NCBI GenBank assembly: GCA_963691815.1
Contig: OY829659.1
Span: 27,942,170-28,006,169 of the forward strand
DNA from: Echiichthys vipera
Taxonomy: Eukaryota; Chordata; Actinopteri; Perciformes; Trachinidae
DNA: 64,000 nt
Direction of reading: 5' to 3'
Shown piece by piece: positions 23,612 through 34,463 of the stretch; position 1 is the stretch's first letter; every line of letters starts with the position of its first letter. Below the pieces are notes generated by a model that worked only from the letters and a program-made list of their open reading frames with translations, was not told the origin of the DNA and ran no database searches. The translations under genes were made by a program, and so were the position numbers.

Positions 23612-23779
23612 GGAGCGCCCTGAGCTTCAAATATCGCTGCGGACGGGCTTACATTGGAATGAGTTGAAAGCCCTCTGCGTCGGGTTTGTACGTTTAAGGA
23701 GACCTTTTTAGTCAGTAACTAACGCCAAAGGCCCCTGACCAATCGTCAGTTTTTGACGCGTCGGCTGTGAGACTGTGTT
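23612..23779 (-). repeat. Right terminal inverted repeat
   Basis: Reverse complement begins AACACAGTCTCAC and matches 7122-7289 with only scattered differences. It is followed at once by the second TCCCCAGG (23780-23787). Confidence 0.9.
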
Positions 23780-24170
23780 TCCCCAGGGAGATGGAGGTCT
23801 ATCTCAATGAACGTGAGGTGCCCAATCCACAGCGTGCAGCGGAGTTGGCTGATGGTTATGAGGTGGCCAATGGTGGTAAAACTGGTGGATTGATAAGGAG
23901 GAGACCCCAAGAAGAGAAGCAGGTAAGGGGGAATACCAACAGAGGAGGTCAGGTGATAGTGGAGTATGGCGCCCCCCAGTGGCTGAGAGGAACCCTTCCC
24001 TTTTATTCACGTTAGCTCTGGCAGGCAGGTTCACATCTACCCTCGGGTCAAAATCCCTCTCCCACAACGGAACTTTGGTGCTACTGATGTCACAAACTGG
24101 GCCATAAGAAAAATCGGTGTCCGAGCTCTAATGACTGACGGGGTCCAGCTAAGCCAGTGGGGTTAGTGTC
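23780..24170 (+). pseudogene. gag: Gypsy gag, second part (end of capsid, CCHC knuckle)
   Basis: Resumes the capsid with EMEVYLNEREVPNPQRAAEL, the last helix of the SCAN-like domain, then a basic Arg/Gly linker. At 24079-24120 is a nucleocapsid zinc knuckle, C-x2-C-x4-H-x4-C (CHKLGHKKNRC), in which a TGA stop sits between the first two cysteines. A frame change at about 24015 separates capsid and knuckle. Continuity with 6499-7120 is direct evidence for the insertion of 7121-23779. Confidence 0.8.
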
Positions 24171-24405
24171 GGTTGGCAGGGAGGCTGTAGATGACCTTCA
24201 GGGTTATAAGGGCCTAAGGAATGGGAGAGGCAATACCATTCTTATAATTTGCTGTAGTCTCTGGGTTTCAGTCTTTTTTAACTCATTTTTGGTCATGAGG
24301 TAAGGGGCCCGTTGCATCTGTTTAAGGAACAGGTAATTGAGCCAGTATCGCCAGGAGATGTCTTGCGATATGTAACTTCCTTTAGAACCAGGCTCCAGTC
24401 AGCCT

Positions 24406-25949
24406 GTGAGGTCGCAGGAAAGAACTTGGTTGGCCAGGTATGATAAAAAAGCCTTAAGGCACACTTTTTTTCTCAAACAGGTTGCGAAGGGAGAGTTAAG
24501 TGCTGGTGGCAACGAGATGTCCTCTCCTCCAGATATTGTGAGTGCCAGGTTTTTCAACACCCAGGCTCAGGCTGTACTTGAGGAAAATTTGCAGCATTTG
24601 ACAGAAGCTCTGAGGCAGAATGTGTGTCATTTGGTTGATTCTTATTCTGTGCTATGCAGAGATGTTCCGGGGAGAACTAATATGGCGTTGCATGATGTCG
24701 ACGTGGGCGATGCCTTCCCTATAAAACAGCACCTGTACCGTTATCCCCCGCATAGAAAGAAAACTGTCCAAGAGGAGGTTTAATATATGTTACAGATTGG
24801 GGTCATTGAGCCCGCTGACAGTGCCAGTGAGTTCACCAGTGGTGTTGGCAGCACAGGAAGGGAAGGCAGACTGGTTTTGTGTAGATTACAGAAAGCTTAA
24901 CAGTGTGACAAGAGCCGACGCTTTCCTTATTCTTCGTCTTGAGGACTGTATTGATCAGGTTGGTCAAACCAGGTATGTGACCAAGGTGGATCTCCTGAAG
25001 GGTTGTTTTCAAGTGCCATTAACAGAGCGGGCAAGTGACATGTCAGCTTTTGTTACTCACAATGGTCTGCGTAGATTTAAGATTATGTCGTTTGGTATAA
25101 AAAATGCACCAGCCACGTTTCAGCGCTTAATGAATTCTGTCACCCAGGGGTTGCAGAACACAGTTACCTATATTGATGATGTGGTTACATTTAGTGAAAC
25201 CTGGAAGGAATATATCGAGCACGTAAGGGAGCTGTTTGAATCTTTCAGGCGGGCTGGGCTTGTAGTAAATTTGGCCAAGTGTGAGTTTGGCAAGGGTAAA
25301 GTGACTTACCTTGGACGTCAGGTTGGTTGTGGAGCAGTGCTTCCAAAAATGGCGAAAGTCCAAGCAATTGTAGATTTTCCTGTGTCACACACCCACACAG
25401 CTAATGCGACTCTTGGGGATGTGTGGTTTCTATCGTCGGTTTGTACCAAACTTTGCCACCGTTACCCTTTGACAAACCTGTTGAGGAAGAGTGTGAGGAG
25501 CTGTCAGGAAGCGCTCGCAAAGGTCAAAGCCATGTTATCTAGTCCCCCAGTGCTCTGAGCTCCAGATTTCCATCTGCCGTTTCTGCTCGCCGTTGATGCT
25601 AGTGACGTCGGTGTAGGGGCTGTTCTGCTCCATGTAGGGGAGGATGGTTGTGAGAAACCAGTGGCCTACTTCCCCAAAAAGCTCAACAAACATCAGCAAG
25701 CATATTCAATCATTGAGAAGGAGGCCCTGGCTTTGGTTCTGGCAGTGAAACATTTTGAGGTCTATGTTGTCAGCAGTGAGAAGGTTGTGGTATATGGTAT
25801 ACCACAATCCTCTGGTGTTTCTGGCTAAATTTCAAAGTGCTAATGCAAGGGTGTTTCGTTGGAGTCTATTTCTACATCCGTATAATCTTGAGATCAAGCA
25901 TATTGCAGGTAAGACCAATGTGTTAGCTGATTATTTATCCAGGGGCTGA
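24406..25949 (+). pseudogene. pol: Gypsy pol: reverse transcriptase and RNase H, frameshifted
   Basis: 24406-24783 covers the protease-RT linker and RT start (DVPGRTN, DVDVGDAFPIKQHLYRYPPH). Frame changes near 24783-24860 lead to 24860-25558 with FCVDYRKLN, YVTKVDLLKGCFQVPL, SFGIKNAPATFQRLM and the catalytic YIDD at 25169-25180, then VNLAKCEFGK and VTYLGRQVG. After a stop near 25558, RNase H follows: FLLAVDASDVGVGAVLL, KHQQAYSIIEKEALAL and, after a slip near 25800, EIKHIAGKTNVLADYLSRG ending at 25949. The catalytic Asp-Glu residues of RNase H are visible. It is related to the fish Gypsy lineage with pol ending in DALSR-like motifs. At least four lesions make it dead. A protease was not recognised. 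Confidence 0.8.
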
Positions 25950-26258
25950 GGAGAGTAGCTCAGAGACCAAAATGGTGAGAAGCTTGAATAAACCTGTTCT
26001 ATGTAACCAGATGGTTTAGGGTTCAAGGAGGATTGTTTACAAAATGTGTCTTCCTTTGGTTTTCCTTGGTGGCTTTAAATATGTGAATGACAAGTTAACA
26101 TTTTATGAGGAAAATAAATAAATAATGTAGGTTTAGGAAAGGAAGGGGGAAAGGGGGGGGGGCAAACACTTGTGAATAAGTTTGGATATTAGTCTCGTGC
26201 CAAGTTTTTTATTTTTTTTGGTTTATGGGGGGAGGAAATGTCACGGCAAACAGACAAA
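25950..26258 (+). repeat. Gypsy 3' region: polypurine tract and LTR stub
   Basis: G-rich tract at 26140-26165 and a purine tract GGGGGGAGGAAA at 26227-26238, then TGTCACGGC at 26239. Similarity to the 5' LTR ceases after about 20 bp, so the 3' LTR is truncated. Confidence 0.6.
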
Positions 26259-26404
26259 CTGTGATGGACCAGTGGTGGCCAGCCAATAGAGGGCGCTAGG
26301 GCGCCGCCCCACCCCTCACCACACATTACCTTGAATAAGACATTTTAAAAAAGTAAATAAAAATTACATAATAAAATAAATATATTTTTAAATCTATGTT
26401 TATA
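26259..26404. other. Short unassigned stretch
   Basis: Contains a GAGGGCGCTAGGGCGCC patch and AT-rich sequence. No element is recognised. Confidence 0.4.
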
Positions 26405-27148
26405 TTTTTTAGATGTGCAAGATCAATTTTCTACAGTTATTAATGGTGAGTAAAGTTGTTTTCAATCATGGATGTTGTCTGATTGGTGACGTATTTCCAC
26501 CCTGGGGCACAAAAATCTTTGCCGATATTTAAATCTCCCACAATGATTACTTTATCAGATTTAAGGACTAAATTTGACAGAAACTCTGAGAATTCTGATA
26601 GAAAGTCAGAGTACAGACCAGGAGCAACGTACACTGTAACAAGTGTAATTGGCTGCACAGTTTTTCGGGTTGAATGTGAAAGACTAAGAACAAGACTTTC
26701 AAATGAATTATAATGTAGTTTAGGTTTAGGGTTGATTAATAGGCCTGAATCATAAATAGCTGCAACGGCTCCTCCTCTGCCACTGCCTCGAGGAATATGA
26801 GTATTAATATGACTGGGAGGAGTGTATTCATTAAGGCTAACATATTCTTCATGACACAACCAGGTTTCAGTCAGACAGAGTAAATCAATATGGTTATCTG
26901 ATATCAGATCATTTACTAATACAGCTTTAGATGACAGAGATCTGATGTTTAAAAGTCCACATTTTATTTTCTGATTTTATTGCATAATCGCAGATTTGGT
27001 GTTGATTTGTATCAAGTTTTTCTGTATTGCTCCTCTTCTGTTCATTTTTGATCTGGTTAATTTAAATGATCGTGAGGCAGAGAGCGTTTGTATACTATAC
27101 TGAGCTGGAAAGGGCTCCACAGGGAGCGCAGAGAGGTAGGTTAGACTG
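26405..27148 (-). pseudogene. L2-type LINE (copy A): endonuclease part of ORF2
   Basis: On the minus strand the region from about 26985 to 26440 encodes an APE-type endonuclease: CGLLNIRSLSSKA, LLCLTETWLCHEEYV, GRGGAVAAIYD, VYVAPGLYSDFL and VIIVGDLNI. The region between 27148 and 26985 is the start of ORF2. The frame is interrupted near 26860 and ends after the GDLN motif with no RT downstream, so the 3' half is lost. Its ORF1 lies at 35136-34481; the two parts were separated by the L2 copy B and ERV insertions. Confidence 0.75.
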
Positions 27149-27617
27149 TGTCGTGGAAATTTTCTGCTCTTGGTGAAGAATGAAATAACGAATTCTTGCC
27201 GGCCGACAAAGTTTATTTTCTTTGCAAAGAAAAGGTCAATCGACATGCGAGCGGTTCGAATGAGGAAAGACACGTGAGCAAAAGAAACCTTGAACATTTA
27301 TACCTGACGAAAGCCCACCCCTTGAATGTGTATTACATCCTTTGTCTTACTGTGGGGTTGACCAGCCCAGACATCCTGCCGTATAATTAACAGGTCTGAT
27401 CAACACAGTTTCAGAATACACAAGGGTTGAATACATCATGAGACAGTGAGTGGTTGACTGTCTCTGAAACGTGAAATGCAATTACAAGGTCTAGACTTTA
27501 AAATACACAAATGGGTAGAAAAGAAAAAGGGATCTGATGTCTTGGGGGGGGAAACCTTCTGTTCTGCTGTCTGAAAGGCTTCTCAAGGAAGAAGGAATAT
27601 TCAAATTTACCATTACA
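27149..27617 (-). repeat. ERV 3' LTR
   Basis: 469 bp. Differs from the 5' LTR by one base in a G-run (27544-27551) and one substitution (GTTGAATAC versus GTTGTATAC), as far as I can see by eye. Confidence 0.95.
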
Positions 27618-27629
27618 TTTCCCCCTTTT
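27618..27629 (-). promoter_or_regulatory. ERV polypurine tract
   Basis: AAAAGGGGGAAA on the minus strand, immediately upstream of the 3' LTR start TGTAATGG. Primes plus-strand DNA synthesis in retroviruses. Confidence 0.85.
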
Positions 27630-27889
27630 GATTATTCATTAATCACAACTGAAGAGAATAAAGCATGAACAAGAAATAAAAATAATATTTGCAAAATCAA
27701 AATAGATGAAATGAAATAATGATAAAGAAGTAAAACAAAAAAATAAAAAAAAATAAAATAAAAATGGAATAAAATAAACATAAAATGCAACTTTAAAATT
27801 CTACTACAACTTAATAATCCGAGCATTAATTCACGCAGATTTTAAAATGTATCATCATGGCAGTGGTTTAGAAAAGTAAGTTTGAGAAT

Positions 27890-28162
27890 TTAAAATATAA
27901 AATATAGGAGTAAAAAGTAAGGGAAAAACAAAAAAAACAAAAATATTACAAATATTTTAGTTAGACAAGTTGGCTGACCTAGATAAGGGCCGGATGGTGA
28001 TACTGAACAAACACAAGTCTGTGCATAGATACTTGTCATGATTGGCATAATATGCATGAACTTGTCCTGTCCTTTGTTCAGAGTGACAGTCTTGGTGGGT
28101 TTGTGGGTGTAAGCTTCTGTCAGCATCGCTGACCATGAAAGGAACAGGATCAGGTGGTGCAT
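27890..28162 (-). pseudogene. Possible Env N-terminus or leader fragment
   Basis: A 90-codon frame starts with a hydrophobic leader-like segment (LILFLSWSAML) and is located after integrase, where env begins. The rest is poly-Phe/Leu from AT-rich sequence. No surface or fusion motifs are seen. Weakly supported. Confidence 0.3.
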
Positions 28163-28338
28163 GATGCAGTTGAAAGAAAATGGTTCTGTGCCTCTAATGG
28201 GTGTTTGTTGAATTCACAGAGTTATCCCTCATGTTGTCCTCTCGTTGTTCGTTCTTGCGTTGTCCGGGTTGACAACTGAGTCCCTCTGTTGGTCCGGGAA
28301 CCTTCCTGCAGTGGCTGGTGTGTATCTACGTTGTTCTT

Positions 28339-28738
28339 TCAGCAATCTTCACAGTGGTTTGTGTTGTCAGGAGTACTTGGAATGGACCTCGCCAGCGTTT
28401 GGAATTCCAATTTTTTCCTTCTCAGGTCCTTTATCACCACCCAGTCACCAGGCTGGAAGTCATGGAGCGATGTGGAAGCTGGCAGTGGAAGGGCTGACTT
28501 CACCTGTGTTATGTGTTGCACAAATCATACATGATGACAAAACTTCTGCACATAAGCTGAAAACCAATAGCGGGTTATGGCATCCAACATTCCCCCTTTT
28601 GACACATGGTCCAATCCATCTGTCAATTAGGAAAGAAATGTTTAGGTAGACATAGTTTGTTATCAGGCCCTTGCCACACTGCGTCTTTCTGTGTGGCACC
28701 GCATCGTTTCCAAAGCGTCTTTTCCTCTGGTGTGGCAA
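28339..28738 (-). pseudogene. pol: ERV integrase remnants (zinc-binding and C-terminal domains)
   Basis: About 28738-28500 carries the H/C zinc-binding region, including HCGKGLI-like and SSCMICATHN. The 60-codon frame 28521-28339 then reads FQPGDWVVIKDLRRK, the C-terminal domain. The DDE catalytic core between them, normally over 400 bp, is absent. Frameshifts separate the two parts. Confidence 0.7.
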
Positions 28739-28741
28739 AGG

Positions 28742-29620
28742 TCAGTAATGCTTCGAGGGAGCTGGGTATGGAGGGGTTTTGTTTCTTGCCAGTTTGCATG
28801 CCTGTGTCAATGCTATCAGTTCTGCTGCTTGTGCAGAGTATTGGGAAGGGGGTGAGTCTGAGACAAGAGTTTCATGGTTAGTGACAACAGCAAATCCCAC
28901 TCTGTTGTGACCGCTTTGGGGGTCACGTGAGGCAGATCCATCTACAAAAAGAACCAAATCAGGGTTAGTTAATGGGGTTTCTTGTAGATCTGGTCTTGGA
29001 GAGCAGACCTGTTGGAGGACAGCAACACAATTATGTTCCTGTCCGTCGTCAGGCGTAGGGAGGAGAGTGGCAGGGTTTAAAACATTGCATCTTTTGACAG
29101 TGATGTTTGACATTTCTAAAAGCACAGTGTTATATCTGAGCCATCTTGCTGTGGAGAGGTGAGAAGTTTTTTGTTCAAGTAAAATCATGGACACAGCATG
29201 TGGGACCAGGAGGGTTACATCAGAGTAACCCACAATGTCTCTGGATGCCATAACTGCCTTTTTCTACAGCAGCAACAGCTCTGAGACATCTTGGGAGGCC
29301 TGCAGCCACAGGATCCAGTTTGGAAGAAAAGTAAGCTACGGGACGTAAAGGGGTTTTTGCACTGGAGAGTCATCACAGGGGATAATTACTCATGCTGCTT
29401 TAAGAGACTCAAAAACTGGTGTTATGCCATCCCTGGCTTCTTGTTTGAGTGGATTGAGTCTTGCAAGGTCTAAAGTCAGATTTTGGAGTTATGACAACAG
29501 GTTCACAGTTTTTGATGAGGCCAACATCATACTTATTAATAGCCCACAGTGTCTTAGGGACTTCCTGTAGGGCGGTGATAGTTGCAGCTTATTTTTCAGA
29601 CAAAAAAAGAAAAAGATTTA
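28742..29620 (-). pseudogene. pol: ERV RT start, connection domain and RNase H, palm deleted
   Basis: 29600-29340 reads the first part of a gamma-type RT (TLWAINKYDVGLI; PCDDSPV) with stops. It then jumps to AYFSSKLDPVAAGLPR (about 29300), which belongs to the connection domain. So the palm with its YXDD motif is gone. 29251-28742 is one open frame: connection domain, then RNase H with LVLFVDGSASRD (first catalytic Asp) and AAELIALTQACKLA (catalytic Glu). The RNase H end is truncated. Confidence 0.8.
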
Positions 29621-30109
29621 GAAGTGCTTTCGGGTACCAGCTGGATTGTTTTCGTAGTGTGCACAACAGATGTTAAACCTTTACAATAACACTGCCGTGT
29701 TGGTGAAAAAATAAAATAAAATAAAAATAAAAACAAAAAATAAATTAAAAAAAAATAAATAAATAAATAAAAAATTTGATCGATCACATGTGTTTTGCCA
29801 ATCGGCTGCGCGCTGACATGATTTTATGAATGGGCCCAAATCTTCCCAGTTATCTGATGTGTGTTTTGCAAGTGTTACTTGTGACGGAATCAGTTATGGT
29901 GTACATGTTCGATTGAGCTGATGTGAGAGAGATTGATTAGCACATCTGTGTTGTGTCCAATATATGTGTGATAGTTTAAGCTTGTCAAATCTCTCTCTCA
30001 TCCAGCTTTCCTCAAATGGCTCATCAGGTTCTGGTGACACATGAGATGTACATGAGATGTACAATACAGATCCTCTGGTGTCATGAAATCAGTTGCAGTT
30101 GTGACTAGT

Positions 30110-30445
30110 TCAGAAGAGACTGTTAGTTCCTGTAATTTCCATTGATATGCATAGAGTAAATTTAAATTTGGGTGAACAAAGGAGTGTGAAAGACTTGGTT
30201 CCAAATCGAATGGTCTGTGAACTTTCAAACCCTCTGATTGTTTGACCTGATGAACCAACAGAGTATACATGTTTTCCCCTCAGTCTTGGTTTTGTAATGA
30301 GTTCTAGAGCTCTTATCACAGAATATGTGGCTCTTGAATCAACTAAGAATACAACATCTTGTTCAGCAATAGTCAATGTATGTTTGGGAAACCTTTTGAA
30401 ATGATCAGATGTGTATTGAACATATGTTAAAGCAATTGTGTCCAA
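30110..30445 (-). pseudogene. pol: ERV aspartic protease, active site altered
   Basis: A 111-codon frame includes VVFLVDSRATYSVI, the retroviral protease active-site region. The usual D-S/T-G triplet reads D-S-R, so the conserved glycine is lost. Flap and C-terminal regions follow. Upstream is the Gag zinc knuckle, giving the normal gag-protease order. Confidence 0.7.
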
Positions 30446-30589
30446 GCTCTCAATGGATTGTGTGTCAATCTGCTCAATCTTGTGTGTGTGAGTGCGGTGC
30501 AGTACCTCCTTCTGGTTTCACACGTTGGTTGGGCCTGTCAGCAGGAGTCCACATCTCTCACCGACAACCCCCGACCACCCTCAGTCTGA

Positions 30590-31205
30590 TTACTTTGGAA
30601 CTGATGATTTTGGTGTGAGACATTCACGTCTCCAATGTCCAGATTGGCCACAGCGGTAACAGATGTCATCAGGACGTCTTCTTGCAGATCTGTTAGCATT
30701 GTTTTTCCAGTTGTTGTCTTGGCTGTGTATTCTTTCTCTGTGTTCACGCTGTGGCTGTCTGTAGTCTCGGGCTGTGTTATACATGGTCATTGCTGCCATG
30801 TGAAGTTCTTATTGAGATGTTTCTTCTTTTGTTTGTCCGAAGAATCTTTTGTTTGAACAGACGCATCTGGATGGGCTGCTCCCAAACTTGTTTGTTGTGT
30901 CATGCTGAAGGGATCTGTTCTTCTTCTCTCGTCAGCTGTTGTAGCGTTGTATGGTGGTGGAGCTGAAGGGTGGTTCGGTGGCTGCAGTAGAGTTATGGGT
31001 CTGGCTTAAAAGCCGCCAACTGTGGAAACAAAAAGGAAGAAACCTGCGGGTCTGATGTTCTTTTTGTGTTTAAATCTTGTTTTTCATTTGTTTCACTTAT
31101 TTCGTTTGAAAAAGGAAGTTGTTTCTGCATTATTCTCCTATTTCTTGCTTTTGCTTCCGCTTTCCAAATCTGTAAACATTCCCTTTGATTTTCTATAGTT
31201 TCCAA
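30590..31205 (-). pseudogene. gag: ERV gag remnants: PPPY late motif and CCHC knuckle, capsid missing
   Basis: 31205-30993 is a charged matrix/p12-like segment. At 30960-30949 is a PPPY late-domain motif within a Pro-rich stretch. Only about 160 bp later the nucleocapsid frame 30799-30590 starts, carrying CYRCGQSGHWRREC. A capsid domain needs roughly 600-750 bp between these, so it has been deleted. Confidence 0.75.
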
Positions 31206-31878
31206 TTTTTTTTTATTTTTTTTTTTACAGATAATTTCTTTTACCTTCTCATGTTTTAGTTCTTTTTTCTTTAGTTTTTTTCTCTAATAGTAATATAGTT
31301 TTTAAACTGAGAGATCCCCCTATTGGGAATCCAAACTCAGCTGTCCAGACATTTCAATATTTTAGAGTTTTATCCCCATATTTCTTTCTCATTACATCCA
31401 CAATTGCCCCTCCGGAGGTCCTGCCTCAACAGAGCCTTTACTCCCCATTCCAGCTGCGGAGGTCGTGCACGACAACTTACAATACAGACGTCTCTGCAAG
31501 GACCACTTCGTTTTCTTGTACCAATATAATAAAATATCTATATAACCCGCACAAGTGATGGAAGCGTAACCCAAAGTATTTAAACTTTAATCCCTGAGTC
31601 AGAGACTCAGTAGCAATTGTGGATAAAACGAAAACTAGAAATATTATGTAAAATTAAATCCCAAATTTTAAAAGAAAAGGAGTTAGAATTTCAATATTTC
31701 AATGCTCACCAGATAAATTTCGCTGATTTATTGTTCGCAGGATTCCAGCAGGAACAATCTGGGGGGTCTGCGGTCAGTCCTCCCTCAGAAGAGATTTTGA
31801 GGTTAGAGGCTGAAAAGCTTTTCTTTTCCAGGATGGCCTATCCCTGTCCGCATTCCGTCCCAGACGATCACCTGAGGA
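31206..31878 (-). other. ERV 5' leader and start of gag
   Basis: A region between primer-binding site and the first recognisable Gag segment. It includes an A/T-run near 31205-31290 and a 105-codon plus-strand frame that is antisense. Packaging signals would lie here but cannot be recognised by eye. Confidence 0.4.
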
Positions 31879-31896
31879 ATCCCACTTCTGACACCA
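31879..31896 (-). promoter_or_regulatory. ERV primer-binding site, tRNA-Leu
   Basis: Minus strand TGGTGTCAGAAGTGGGAT, complementary to the 3' end of vertebrate tRNA-Leu including CCA. It lies 3 bp inside the 5' LTR. Confidence 0.85.
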
Positions 31897-31899
31897 AAT

Positions 31900-32367
31900 T
31901 GTCGTGGAAATTTTCTGCTCTTGGTGAAGAATGAAATAACGAATTCTTGCCGGCCGACAAAGTTTATTTTCTTTGCAAAGAAAAGGTCAATCGACATGCG
32001 AGCGGTTCGAATGAGGAAAGACACGTGAGCAAAAGAAACCTTGAACATTTATACCTGACGAAAGCCCACCCCTTGAATGTGTATTACATCCTTTGTCTTA
32101 CTGTGGGGTTGACCAGCCCAGACATCCTGCCGTATAATTAACAGGTCTGATCAACACAGTTTCAGAATACACAAGGGTTGTATACATCATGAGACAGTGA
32201 GTGGTTGACTGTCTCTGAAACGTGAAATGCAATTACAAGGTCTAGACTTTAAAATACACAAATGGGTAGAAAAGAAAAAGGGATCTGATGTCTTGGGGGG
32301 GAAACCTTCTGTTCTGCTGTCTGAAAGGCTTCTCAAGGAAGAAGGAATATTCAAATTTACCATTACA
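31900..32367 (-). repeat. ERV 5' LTR
   Basis: 468 bp, partner of 27149-27617. Contains the U3-R-U5 of the element; near-identity to the 3' LTR indicates a recent insertion or recent gene conversion. Confidence 0.95.
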
Positions 32368-32386
32368 ACTGCCACTCTGCTTCCTG

Positions 32387-34444
32387 GCCACATGCGATAA
32401 GGGCAGCGCAGAGAGGTGTATTAAAGGATTTCCAATCAGGATTTAGAGCAAATCATAGCACTGAGACAGCACTGGTGAAAATTACTAACGACCTTCTAAT
32501 AGCTTCAGACAAAGGACTCGTCTCTGTACTTGTTTTACTAGATCTTAGTGCTGCCTTCGACACTATTGACCATCACATCCTGCTACAGAGACTGGAGCAT
32601 CTAATTGGCATTAAAGGAACCGCACTGAGCTGGTTTAAGTCATATTTATCGGATAGATCTCAGTTTGTACACTTTAATGACAAATCCTCCATGCACACTA
32701 AAGTTAGTCACAGAGTCCCACAGGGTTCTGTCCTTGGACCGATTCTTTTCACCTTATATATGCTTCCCTTAGGAAATATTATAAGGAAGCACTCCATACA
32801 TTTTCATTGTTATGCTGATGATACACAATTATATTTGTCGATCAAACCAGAAGAAACCCATCAGTTAGATAAACTTAAACTGTGCATTAAGGAAATAAAA
32901 AGCTGGAAGACCTGCAATTTTCTGATGTTAAACTCAGACAAAACTGAAGTTATTATACTTGGCCCCAAAGGCCTCCGAAACTCAATAGCTAAAGACATTG
33001 TTACTCTGGATGATGTTGTGTTGTCCTCCAGCACCACAGTAAAGAATCTGGGTGTTATTTTTGATCAGGATAGGTCCTTCGATTCTCACATAAAACTAAC
33101 AACAAGGACTGCATATTTTCACCTGCGTAATATTGCAAAAATTAGGAACATTGTGTCTCAGAAAGATGCAGAGAAACTTGTCCATGCATTTGTTACTTCT
33201 AGGCTGGACTACTGCAACTCCTTATTATCAGGCTGTTCCAATAAGTCTGTTAAGAGTCTCCAGTTGGTCCAAAATGCTGCAGCTTGTGTACTAACTAAAA
33301 CAAATAGAAGAGAACATATTTCTCCTGTATTAGCTTCTCTGCACTGGCTACCTGTAAAATCTAGAATAGAATTTAAAATCCTTCTCCTTACGTACAAAGC
33401 TCTTATTGGTCAGGCTCCGTCGTATCTTAAAGAGCTCATAGTACCGCATCACCCAACTAGATCTCTGCGCTCTGAGAATGCAGGGCTACTCGTCGTTCCT
33501 AGAGTCTCCAAAAGTAGGAGTGGAGGCAGACCCTTCAGCTACCAAGCTCCTCTCCTGTGGAACAAACTCCCAAATGATATTCGGGAGGCAGACACTGTCC
33601 CCTTATTTAAGAGTAAACTTAAAACTTTCCTTTTTGATAAAGCTTACAGCTAGGGCTTACGATAAGACTTTATTCTGCTTAATTATGCTGCTATAAGCCT
33701 AGTCTGCAGGGATAATACTTTTCCTGATACTCTGAGCTTCTCTCCTCTCTGTCTGTACCATTCATGTCTCATCAATGCATGTTACTAATTCAGCTTCTTC
33801 CCCGGAGCTGTTTGTGCTTTGTCGTCTCGCAGGTCTCTGCCCATCGTGGTGGTGCCTGCTGCCGTGGTCCTACATGACGCCTCCTGCTGCTATTATCACT
33901 GTTACTCATATATACTATCACTAGTTTAATAAACTATAAAATTTGTAGCTGTATCGTAGCTGCTATTGCCACTACTCATCATTGATCATGTTTGCCACCA
34001 TAATTATTATCATTTTCATATTCTGTCACCTTAGCTGTGCTTGTTTCTACTATTCTGTTGTATTAACTGTCTTAACATATACGTTATATTCACATTACTA
34101 TAAATATTATTATAGTTACTGTAAGGCTTTGCTTGCATCTCTGGAAGTGTGTCTGTCTGTCTCTCTCTGTCCATCTGTGTGTCTTTTCTCTCTTTCTCTC
34201 TCCTTTTCTTCCTCCCCAACCAGTCAAGACAGATGGCCGTCCTCCACAGAGCTGGGTCTGTCTGACGTTCCTGCCTGTTAAAGGGAAGGTTTTCGTTGTC
34301 ACCGTACTCTACAGAGGAATTGTTGGGTCTATGTAAATCATAAATAAGTCATTGAGTGTGGTCTTTACCTACTCTGTAAAGTGTCCTGAGATAACTTTTG
34401 TTATGATTCGACACTATAAATAAAATTGAATTGAATTGAAATAA
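32387..34444 (+). mobile_element. L2-type LINE (copy B), 5'-truncated, inserted in copy A
   Basis: It contains a 392-codon open RT frame at 32475-33653 with LDLSAAFDTIDH, VPQGSVLGPILF, the CYADDTQLYLS catalytic motif, then LDYCNSLLSG, LHWLPVKSRIEFKILLL and GLLVVPRV. The frame is continuous from RT to stop, so coding is intact but lacks endonuclease and the RT N-terminus. The 3' UTR holds a TCTG/TCTC-rich tract (34135-34205) and ends in GAATTGAATTGAA. A 19-bp duplication (ACTGCSACTCTGCTTCCTG, one mismatch) at 32368-32386 and 34445-34463 marks the insertion into copy A. Confidence 0.9.
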
Positions 34445-34463
34445 ACTGCGACTCTGCTTCCTG

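Larger units (their letters stand above)
27149..32367 (-). mobile_element. ERV, 5.2 kb, minus strand, near-identical LTRs, internally deleted
   Basis: LTRs at 31900-32367 (5') and 27149-27617 (3'), TG...CA ends, 4-bp duplication ACTG at 27145-27148 and 32368-32371. A primer-binding site matching tRNA-Leu and a polypurine tract are in the correct places. Internal order on the minus strand: Gag pieces, protease, RT start, connection domain and RNase H, integrase zinc domain, integrase C-terminal domain, possible Env start. Capsid, the RT palm and the integrase catalytic core are missing. The affinity is gamma/epsilonretrovirus-like, judged by the RT, connection and integrase motifs and the 4-bp duplication. 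It sits inside one copy of a LINE target duplication. Confidence 0.9.

Noticed and set aside
31617..31934. 105-codon plus-strand ORF
   Set aside because: Lies over the leader, primer site and LTR edge of the minus-strand ERV.
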